This document shows, one piece after another, positions 1 through 4,623 of a stretch of 5,891 bases of DNA; the first letter of the stretch is position 1; each line of letters opens with the position of its first letter. The position numbers and the translations under genes are program-made. This DNA comes from Candidatus Hydrothermota bacterium (lineage in GTDB: Bacteria > Hydrothermota > Hydrothermia > B15-G9). A model generated the notes under the pieces. The model did not search any database. It saw only the letters and a program-made list of their open reading frames with translations, and had not been told where the DNA came from. The stretch covers positions 1 to 5,891 of the forward strand of contig QNDP01000103.1 of the NCBI GenBank assembly GCA_003645975.1, read 5' to 3'.

Positions 1-154
1 CTTCACCTTTCACCTTAACGAAAAGGAAAGCGCCTCGCGGAATGCGCACAGGGGCAGGCAGCGCATAGCGCGCAAACCCATCACCTACTATCGAGGCTTC
101 CAGTGAGGTAGGGACTATCGTTTTCGTCCTCTCTCGCCTAAAAAACCGCAACAT
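1..154 (-). CDS. Unrecognised protein, N-terminal 51 codons only (runs off left edge)
   Basis: An open frame starts with ATG at 154-152 and stays open for 51 codons to the window edge. Its start is backed by a strong Shine-Dalgarno, GGAGGAG at 159-165, with 6 bases between GGAGG and the ATG, and by a candidate promoter about 40 bases further upstream. The visible protein begins MLRFFRRERTKT, with several basic residues and no signal peptide, followed by a mixed stretch that looks like beta-strands (ARYALPAPVRIPRG, then FLFVKVKGE). I do not recognise a family. It lies downstream of the SagB-like gene in the same direction, but the 175-base gap and its own promoter suggest separate transcription. 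The existence of the gene is fairly likely from the ribosome site and open frame; its function is unknown. Confidence 0.65.
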   Translation of the reverse strand, partial: MLRFFRRERTKTIVPTSLEASIVGDGFARYALPAPVRIPRGAFLFVKVKGE

Positions 155-194
155 CGAACTCCTCCAAAGGTCATTCAACTCAAAGTGGTTCGGA

Positions 195-223
195 ATTATA
201 AGGCAACTTTGACAAAATTTGAC
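195..223 (-). promoter_or_regulatory. Candidate promoter for the left-edge gene, with a GTCAAA direct repeat
   Basis: Read on the minus strand, a perfect TATAAT lies at 195-200. Seventeen bases upstream is GTCAAA (218-223), a poor -35 box (3 of 6 to TTGACA). The same hexamer recurs at 208-213, exactly 10 bp away, so two copies face the same side of the helix. The rest of the 155-329 gap holds no ORF I can support, and I see no clear hairpin-plus-T terminator after the SagB-like gene. The weak -35 with a perfect -10 could point to activator dependence, but that is inference. Confidence 0.45.
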
Positions 224-329
224 CTTAAAACGCAATCTCAACAGGCAGAAAAGGCAACCCCTGGCGAAAGAAAATGACCATCAAAACACCGTCTCCCCAT
301 CGAAAATTGAGATTCCAAACGATGCACAT

Positions 330-1118
330 TCAATGCGGATAGCCCACAGGCTGCACATAGATGACCGATGCGGTGGAACCATCAACTCCGACAATCTGAT
401 TCATGAGGTCGTCGTAAAATGCGCCGATGGCAACGGTGCCAAGCCCAAGCGAGGTCGCCTCAAGATAGATGTTTTGACTTATGTGCCCTGCCTCCATGTA
501 GATGTAGCGATAACCCCGTTCGCCATATTTTCGAGTTGTGCGGCTGAAGACGGCGACAAGGATGAAAGTTACATTGCCGCCCGCCGCATAATCCTGACCG
601 AGACATGCGCGTATGACCTCCCTGTCAAAATCGCCATAGAAGATCGGGATTAACTCATGGTCATGAGGGACATAGCGATAGATTCCTCTTCTAAGCCCTT
701 TGACTTTGCGGACATAGATGTAAATCTCGAAGGGATAAAGTGCTCCTGCAGAGGGCGCAGCATGCAGATCGATGCCCCATTTGTGCGCCGTTACGCCGTA
801 GGCAGCGAAAAGCAACTGGGACAATGTCTCCAAAGGCATCTCCTTGTCCCTGAAGCTCCTGATGGAACGGCGATTTGCGATTGCATCCTCAACAGTGAGG
901 CCTTTTAGTCTCGGCTTCGGCAGTTTTATCGGCGATTTTTGAACCACACGGTTCGGCATTTCGAGATGACCTCCGTAATTGATGCAGGTTCTTTGATGAA
1001 ATTTTTTACCAATGTCTGCAAGCCCGCCAGTTGAGAGCACCAAAAGGATCAAAAAAGGGCGGAGCAGCCAAATGGTTAAGCCACTCCGCCCGACAAATCC
1101 GTTCCTATTCATATTCAT
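330..1118 (-). CDS. SagB-type nitroreductase-family flavoprotein with N-terminal signal/anchor
   Basis: A 262-residue protein of the FMN-dependent nitroreductase superfamily, SagB-type branch. Supporting motifs are RRSIRSF (83-89), the SagB-like APSAGALYPFE (121-131), GIYRY (145-149), KYGERGYRY (197-205), EAGHISQN (209-216) and GLGTVAIGAFYDD (225-237), ending in a VGYP-type tail. These surround the FMN site in the family. SagB proteins oxidise azolines in peptide toxins, but many homologues lie outside such clusters, and no YcaO cyclodehydratase or precursor peptide is visible here. Residues 14-34 are hydrophobic and end GGLA, like a signal peptide or anchor, which is unusual for this family. 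The outer ATG lies 3 bases after the phosphofructokinase stop but has only a weak, distant AAAGG. An internal ATG (957-959, Met54) has a far better Shine-Dalgarno. Conserved-looking KKFHQRT before Met54 favours the long form. The redox substrate is unknown. Confidence 0.88.
   Translation of the reverse strand: MNMNRNGFVGRSGLTIWLLRPFLILLVLSTGGLADIGKKFHQRTCINYGGHLEMPNRVVQKSPIKLPKPRLKGLTVEDAIANRRSIRSFRDKEMPLETLSQLLFAAYGVTAHKWGIDLHAAPSAGALYPFEIYIYVRKVKGLRRGIYRYVPHDHELIPIFYGDFDREVIRACLGQDYAAGGNVTFILVAVFSRTTRKYGERGYRYIYMEAGHISQNIYLEATSLGLGTVAIGAFYDDLMNQIVGVDGSTASVIYVQPVGYPH
969..974 (-). promoter_or_regulatory. Internal Shine-Dalgarno before Met54 of the SagB-like gene
   Basis: GGAGGT on the minus strand lies 9 bases upstream of the in-frame ATG at 957-959. 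It is a much better ribosome site than anything before the annotated start at 1118. Use of this start would give a cytoplasmic 209-residue protein lacking the hydrophobic N-terminus. The sequence also encodes Gly-Gly (GGA GGT), so the match may be incidental. Confidence 0.35.
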
Positions 1119-1121
1119 AAC

Positions 1122-2138
1122 TTAGGCAAAAAATGCCTTTGCAATCTCGTAAAGTTCAGGCGGCACAGCCCTGATCCCTTCGGTTACGACATCGAGCGGC
1201 ACGGTGATTATCTGCTCGCCTCGAATCGTTACCATCTTGCCGAATTCGCCCTTTTCCACGAGTTCGACCGCTTTGACACCGAGCAACATCGGGATCAATC
1301 GGTCTCTGACGCTTGGCGAACCTCCGCGCTGGAGGTGTCCAAGCACGACATGGCGCGCCTCAAAGCCGGCCTTTTTGATAGCGTTCGCAATGTATTCTGC
1401 GACACCGCCCACCTTCACATGGCCGAATTCGTCGATCACCTCGTCCGAAGCCTTCGGCGCAAAGAATGTTACGCCCTCTGCGACGGCCACAAGGGCATAG
1501 CGCTTTCCCGCCTCGAATCTCCTTCTGATGGACGCAATTATCTCATCGACATCGACTTTCTGCTCCGGAATGACGATGAAATGTGCTCCGCCCGCAAGCC
1601 CTCCGAAAAGCGCCATCCAGCCGGCATGTCGTCCCATGATCTCGACCACGATGACGCGCTCATGCGATTTCGCCGTCGTTACAAGTCGATCGAGCGCCTC
1701 AGTAACTATCTCGATTGCGGTATCGAAGCCTATTGTGAACTCGGTTCCGGGGACATCGTGATCGATCGTCTTGGGTATCCCGATGGCCCTAAGTCCCTTG
1801 TGTGCCAATTTTGCGCAGGCTCCGAGCGTATCCTCCCCTCCGATGGCAATAAGTCCATCAAGTCCAAGTGCTTTAAATCCTTCAAGCGCCTTCGCCGCCG
1901 TCTCCTCGCTTTTCAACGGATTGGTCCGCGATGTCAATATCACGGTTCCACCTTCACGGTGGATCTCTTCGACTTCATCAAGGCTCAACGGCCTTGCTTG
2001 CTGTTCTATCAACCCCCTCCATCCTCTGAGGATCCCTATGACTTCATGGCCTTTCTTGTGTGCACGAAATACGATACCACGAATTGCACTGTTCAATCCT
2101 GGTGCATCACCACCACCAGTCAGAACTCCAATCCTCAT
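1122..2138 (-). CDS. pfp: 6-phosphofructokinase, probably pyrophosphate-dependent (group III type)
   Basis: A 338-residue PFK-A family enzyme, essentially full length. It phosphorylates fructose 6-phosphate to fructose 1,6-bisphosphate in the cytoplasm. Visible motifs are the N-terminal GGGDAPG loop (8-14), GGEDT (100-104), PKTIDHD (122-128) with catalytic Asp126, MGRHAGW (168-174), EG (221-222) and HLQRGG (268-273) for sugar-phosphate binding. Two positions decide the phosphoryl donor in this family. Asp103 stands where ATP enzymes have Gly, and Lys123 stands where E. coli PfkA has Gly. Asp plus Lys is the pattern of PPi-dependent enzymes such as that of Amycolatopsis methanolica, so I predict a reversible PPi-PFK (EC 2.7.1.90). 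The start is set by GGAGGTGA at 2146-2153, 7 bases before ATG. It follows the aldolase by 21 bases and is almost certainly co-transcribed with it. Family is certain; donor is inference from two residues. Confidence 0.95.
   Translation of the reverse strand: MRIGVLTGGGDAPGLNSAIRGIVFRAHKKGHEVIGILRGWRGLIEQQARPLSLDEVEEIHREGGTVILTSRTNPLKSEETAAKALEGFKALGLDGLIAIGGEDTLGACAKLAHKGLRAIGIPKTIDHDVPGTEFTIGFDTAIEIVTEALDRLVTTAKSHERVIVVEIMGRHAGWMALFGGLAGGAHFIVIPEQKVDVDEIIASIRRRFEAGKRYALVAVAEGVTFFAPKASDEVIDEFGHVKVGGVAEYIANAIKKAGFEARHVVLGHLQRGGSPSVRDRLIPMLLGVKAVELVEKGEFGKMVTIRGEQIITVPLDVVTEGIRAVPPELYEIAKAFFA
1124..1138 (-). other. Small hairpin at the phosphofructokinase/SagB-like gene junction
   Basis: AGGCA and TGCCT form a perfect 5-bp stem around a 5-T loop across the last codons and stop of the phosphofructokinase gene, ending 5 bases before the next ATG. 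The only purine-rich candidate ribosome site for the SagB-like gene (AAAGG) is partly inside this stem, so folding could limit its translation or make it depend on ribosomes arriving from the upstream gene. Short stem; could be chance. Confidence 0.3.
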
Positions 2139-2159
2139 ATTGCTCTCACCTCCATGAAG

Positions 2160-3083
2160 TTATGCTTTGCCAGCGGAACCAAAAAGCCTCATTTTGCGTT
2201 TGACCACTTCTTTGACCAGCTCCCTTCCGGGTCCGAGATATTTGCGCGGGTCGAAGTTCTCAGGTTTCTCGGCAAGTTCGCGTCTCACAGCAGCGAGGAA
2301 TGCGAGTCTCAAGTCGGTGTCAATGTTGATTTTGCAGATGCCGGCCTTGACGGCCTCTGCGATTTGATCGTCGGGCACGCCCTTAGCGCCTGCCAATTTG
2401 GCGCCGTATTTCTCTGCAAGCTCAAGGATTTCCGGGATGACGCCCGATGCGCCATGCAGCACGAGCGGAATGTCGGTCAGCTCACGGATCTTGCGGATGC
2501 GTTCGATGTCGAGTTTTGGCTCCCCCTTGAACTTGTAAGCGCCGTGCGAAGTGCCAACGGCGACTGCAAGTGCATCGACTTCAGTCAATTCGACGAATTT
2601 TTTAGCTTCCTGCGGATCGGTGAGGATCGCCTCACGCTCCTCGACCTTCACGATGTCCTCAACACCGGCAAGGCGACCGAGTTCGGCCTCCACCGTTACG
2701 CCGACGGCATGGGCGAGTTCCACAACCTTCTTGGTGATAGCCACATTTTGATCGAACGGCTTGTCAGATGCGTCGATCATGACGGATGTGAACCCGTTCC
2801 GTATCGCCAAGACTATCTTGTCCCAATGTTTTCCGTGATCCAGATGGAGCGCAATTGGCACATCTGCCTTTTCCGCCGCCACACGCACCATCGCACTCAG
2901 ATATTCGACACCTGCGTATTTCATAGCTCCTTCGCTGACAGCTATGATGACAGGCGAGCGCTCCTCGACGGCTGCCTCGACGATGCCTTGAAGGAATTCC
3001 ATGTTGTTGATGTTGAATGCTCCTACGGCATAGCCGCCGCTTTTAGCCGATTCGAGTATCTCAGCCATCGTAACTAAAGGCAT
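2160..3083 (-). CDS. fba: Class II fructose-1,6-bisphosphate aldolase
   Basis: A 307-residue zinc-dependent aldolase that cleaves fructose 1,6-bisphosphate to glyceraldehyde 3-phosphate and dihydroxyacetone phosphate (EC 4.1.2.13) in the cytoplasm. The TIM-barrel landmarks are in the expected order and spacing: GAFNINN (21-27), HLDHG (80-84) with catalytic Asp82 and zinc ligand His83, EAELG (132-136) with Glu134, GTSHGAY (177-183) with zinc ligand His180, VLHGASG (208-214) with zinc ligand His210, and NIDTD (253-257) for phosphate and substrate binding. These positions agree with my recall of the Helicobacter/Bacillus class IIB enzymes, so the protein looks intact and active. A tagatose-bisphosphate aldolase is possible within the family, but the adjacent phosphofructokinase favours fructose bisphosphate. 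The start is supported by AGGAGGTCA at 3088-3096, with GGAGG 7 bases from ATG. It is the first gene of the operon and has its own promoter about 36 bases upstream. Confidence 0.96.
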   Translation of the reverse strand: MPLVTMAEILESAKSGGYAVGAFNINNMEFLQGIVEAAVEERSPVIIAVSEGAMKYAGVEYLSAMVRVAAEKADVPIALHLDHGKHWDKIVLAIRNGFTSVMIDASDKPFDQNVAITKKVVELAHAVGVTVEAELGRLAGVEDIVKVEEREAILTDPQEAKKFVELTEVDALAVAVGTSHGAYKFKGEPKLDIERIRKIRELTDIPLVLHGASGVIPEILELAEKYGAKLAGAKGVPDDQIAEAVKAGICKINIDTDLRLAFLAAVRRELAEKPENFDPRKYLGPGRELVKEVVKRKMRLFGSAGKA

Positions 3084-3125
3084 ATCATGACCTCCTGCTT
3101 TGTAACCGTCTAAAAATTGGGCGCT

Positions 3126-3154
3126 ATTATACTTGCGAATGCAGTATCGAGCAA
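3126..3154 (-). promoter_or_regulatory. Promoter of the fba-pfp-SagB-like operon
   Basis: On the minus strand a -35 box TTGCTC (3149-3154) and a perfect -10 box TATAAT (3126-3131) are separated by exactly 17 bases. Initiation would fall near 3119, giving a leader of roughly 36 bases that ends in a strong Shine-Dalgarno. This is the best promoter in the window by consensus and spacing. No comparable promoter or terminator is visible inside the operon to 330. Confidence 0.65.
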
Positions 3155-3163
3155 TTTTCGATA
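3145..3163. promoter_or_regulatory. Inverted repeat over the -35 box of the fba promoter (operator candidate)
   Basis: TATCGA and TCGATA form perfect 6-bp arms around a 7-base spacer. The left arm and spacer cover the whole -35 box, so a dimeric regulator bound here would block or modulate RNA polymerase. No regulator gene is visible in the window. Confidence 0.4.
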
Positions 3164-3165
3164 AT

Positions 3166-3188
3166 GAGGTCTCTTATGGGATGACCTC
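3166..3188. repeat. Second inverted repeat upstream of the fba promoter
   Basis: GAGGTC (3166-3171) and GACCTC (3183-3188) are perfect 6-bp inverted arms 11 bases apart, directly upstream of the palindrome over the -35 box. CCTCT-G-AGAGG at 3185-3195 overlaps its right arm. It could be a second operator or part of a weak transcription end for the exported-protein unit. There is no following T-run on the minus strand, so I do not call a terminator. The remainder of the 3084-3251 gap holds no gene I can support. Confidence 0.28.
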
Positions 3189-3251
3189 TGAGAGGGCTTG
3201 GAAAATGATTAGATGAACTTCAAGAAAGAAGGTTGTGGCTCTCAAGGGGTT

Positions 3252-3482
3252 CTAAAAAATCTCGAGCGAGTCCCGGCCGACAGCAAGGATGCCGGCCTTC
3301 GGCAATCCCTTGTCCCTCCTGCCGACGGGCATCGCTACCTTGCCTTTCGCTGTCGTTACTTCGATGCCTTCGCCGCCCTCTATCCTCGAATCCGTCAGTG
3401 TGATTGTGTTCGACACCGAATCGACATCCACCGTGATGTTCTCTCCGCCCACAAGCTCGACATCGCCGGTCAGCCCGTTCAA
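3252..3482 (-). pseudogene. C-terminal part of a frameshifted exported protein
   Basis: This frame gives about 76 residues (NGLTGDVELVGGENITV near its start, ending SLEIF) that read as the natural continuation of the upstream 132-residue protein at 3479-3877. NGLTGDV followed by a GGENITV-type strand is a recurring continuation after SPYAM-type modules in secreted proteins of FCB-like bacteria, which is family knowledge from recall. The two frames meet at a five-base A run (3481-3485; T on the coding strand). One extra T there would join them as VESF-LNGLTG in a protein of about 208 residues. A TTG codon at 3480-3482 could be a start, but no good ribosome site precedes it, so independent translation is unlikely. 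The rest of the fragment is rich in acidic and beta-prone residues. I read it as the same gene, either truly broken, mis-sequenced, or joined by slippage. Confidence 0.7.
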
Positions 3483-3877
3483 AAACTCTCGACACCTCCG
3501 CCTGACGAGTTCTCGCTGTTCATCGCATAAGGACTCGATGTCATCGGCCTGCGCGGCGATAGCTCGTCCTTTGAATCCACCGAAATCCCGATGAAATATT
3601 GCCTGTCAAAAGGCAGATCTAACGGATTCTGTGAGCCGAGAATGACCGAAAATACACCTGACTGACCAAGATCCACCTCGTGCGTCTCTGTCCATAAGGG
3701 CGTCCCACCCTCAGATGCGTCATAAATCGCAAAGGTTATCGTGTGGACGCCCGTCAATGGCCCTGACGAGTCGGCCAAAATGCCCTGAAAGCTGATCTGA
3801 TGAAGTATCTGCGCATAAAGCGCAGAGAAGATGACCATGCTAACCAAAGTCCAGAACAATCTTTTGAGTTTAAGCAT
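3479..3877 (-). CDS. Exported protein of FCB type, N-terminal part (frame ends at a TTTTTGA stop)
   Basis: A 132-residue product. Residues 1-22 form a signal peptide (basic MLKLKR, a hydrophobic core, then SALYA before Gln23). Residues 23-120 resemble a beta-rich module often seen in secreted proteins of Bacteroidetes-like and candidate phyla, with the course QGILADSSGPLTG, TITFAIYDA, GTPLWTETH, GVFSVILG, then LSPRRPMTSSPYAM. Such modules usually lead into longer surface proteins or adhesins, and their function is undefined. The frame stops abruptly after GGGVESF, exactly at a T run, while the missing continuation lies in the -1 frame. ATG choice is supported by AGGAGG (GGAGG at 3888-3892, 10 bases upstream) within an unusual run of seven G. 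The gene follows the sorting-domain gene by 23 bases, so the two are likely one transcript. Confidence 0.8.
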   Translation of the reverse strand: MLKLKRLFWTLVSMVIFSALYAQILHQISFQGILADSSGPLTGVHTITFAIYDASEGGTPLWTETHEVDLGQSGVFSVILGSQNPLDLPFDRQYFIGISVDSKDELSPRRPMTSSPYAMNSENSSGGGVESF

Positions 3878-3900
3878 AGCTACCCCCCCTCCTGCCCCAG

Positions 3901-4428
3901 TTAATTGATTTTGACCAATTTGCCTTTGATGGTGTTACCGTCGTCAGTTTTGAGCTGGTAGAAATAAACTCCACTGGGAGTCAATGGGTTCTGCCATTTC
4001 AATGTGTGGACTTCGCTCTCCAACCTACAGGTCTCTCGGTAAACCAATCGACCGGCCACATCAAAAACCATCAACTGAACTTCGCCGCCCTTCGGCATGG
4101 TGAACTTTATAACCACAAAATCAGAAAATGGATTGGGATACAAGGCTATCACCTCGAATTTTTGGGGGATGGAAAGTCCATCCTCAGCCTCTTCAACGGA
4201 TGGAAAGCCGCCGCCTCCTGACCAAATCCAGCCTGCGAAGCATCCACCTTCATCGCCACCTGAACCGCCGACTATCGGCTGACCCACCGAGGTCCACATG
4301 AACAGCCCTCCACTGCTCGCCATCGGGCCGCCCCCGTTGTCGATCACCGATGATACCAGCTCGACGGCCTGCGCAACGGAGGCCAGAACACAGACCGCAA
4401 GCATCACTGCAACTCCCAGCTTCATCAT
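3901..4428 (-). CDS. Exported protein with type IX-like C-terminal sorting domain
   Basis: A 175-residue protein with three parts. Residues 1-21 are a signal peptide ending AQA, probably cleaved before Val22. Residues 22-75 are a glycine-rich segment of the form SSVIDNGGG, SVGQPIVGG, GGCFAGWIW, a pattern I recall from short FCB-group proteins. Residues 90-175 are a Por-secretion/FlgD-like immunoglobulin-type sorting domain: LYPNPF (96-101), VQLMVFDVAGRLV, then SGVYFYQLKTDDG and GKLVKIN at the end. In Bacteroidetes such domains direct passage through the type IX system and attachment to the surface. Whether this organism has that system cannot be seen here. With almost no cargo domain, its role is unclear. 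The coordinates keep the outer ATG. GGAGG (4432-4436) sits only 3 bases from it but 6 from the next ATG (4423-4425), which may be the true start. Confidence 0.85.
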   Translation of the reverse strand: MMKLGVAVMLAVCVLASVAQAVELVSSVIDNGGGPMASSGGLFMWTSVGQPIVGGSGGDEGGCFAGWIWSGGGGFPSVEEAEDGLSIPQKFEVIALYPNPFSDFVVIKFTMPKGGEVQLMVFDVAGRLVYRETCRLESEVHTLKWQNPLTPSGVYFYQLKTDDGNTIKGKLVKIN

Positions 4429-4466
4429 GCACCTCCTACGGCCGCAATGTTGTGATACTTGCCTCC

Positions 4467-4495
4467 TACCTTCAAGGTATCAAAAGGGATACCTT
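4467..4495. promoter_or_regulatory. Three-armed inverted repeat in the divergent intergenic region
   Basis: Three related arms lie in a row: TACCTT (4467-4472), AAGGTATC (4474-4481) and GATACCTT (4488-4495). The first two form a 13-bp palindrome with one central base. The second and third form a perfect 8-bp stem with a 6-base loop. On the plus strand the stem is followed by T residues (to 4498), so it resembles a weak intrinsic terminator, but no plus-strand gene precedes it. On the minus strand it lies about 40-65 bases before the sorting-domain gene, as an operator or leader hairpin. I found no convincing minus-strand promoter in this gap. Confidence 0.45.
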
Positions 4496-4510
4496 TTTGC
4501 GGACAAGTTT

Positions 4511-4540
4511 TTGTTAACTCATTGAGTTATCGTGAATAAT
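4511..4540 (+). promoter_or_regulatory. Candidate promoter of the S15-like hydrolase
   Basis: TTGTTA (4511-4516, 4 of 6 to consensus) and AATAAT (4535-4540, 5 of 6) are 18 bases apart, which would start transcription near 4547 and leave a leader of about 75 bases. A TTGACC at 4560-4565 is a better -35 box but has only an A-run and no acceptable -10 at the right distance. Moderate to weak support. Confidence 0.35.
4515..4529. promoter_or_regulatory. Perfect 15-bp palindrome (operator candidate)
   Basis: TAACTCA and TGAGTTA are perfect 7-bp arms around a single central T. The palindrome lies inside the -35/-10 spacer of the candidate hydrolase promoter and between the two divergent genes, a classic position for a repressor dimer. 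Its sequence (TGAGTTA half) resembles sites of several regulator families, and I cannot assign one. Confidence 0.45.
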
Positions 4541-4623
4541 TGGATGCCAAACGGAACATTTGACCATCATAATTGAAATCCGAAAAAAGAATAGTTGTTC
4601 TGCTTTCCACAAGGAGGCTCAAA

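Noticed and set aside
219..908. Two plus-strand frames (219-653 and 657-908) opposite the SagB-like gene
   Set aside because: Low-complexity shadow translations without ribosome sites; the minus strand explains the region.
330..1118. Azoline-peptide (streptolysin S-like) toxin cluster suggested by the SagB-type enzyme
   Set aside because: No YcaO protein, precursor peptide or ABC exporter is visible. The neighbours are glycolytic genes.
1335..3077. Plus-strand open frame of 580 codons opposite the aldolase and phosphofructokinase
   Set aside because: It lies entirely antisense to two genes with full motifs and good ribosome sites. Its translation is Cys/His/Arg-rich with no recognisable domain, typical of a shadow frame created by codon bias.
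3213..3594. Plus-strand frames and a 91-residue minus-strand frame (3220-3495) around the frameshift
   Set aside because: The plus frames lack ribosome sites and motifs. The 91-residue frame is Arg/His-rich and out of frame with the module continuation.
4474..4498. Intrinsic terminator on the plus strand
   Set aside because: The 8-bp stem and T-run look terminator-like, but no plus-strand gene lies upstream and the stem is AT-rich. A control element is more consistent with its position.
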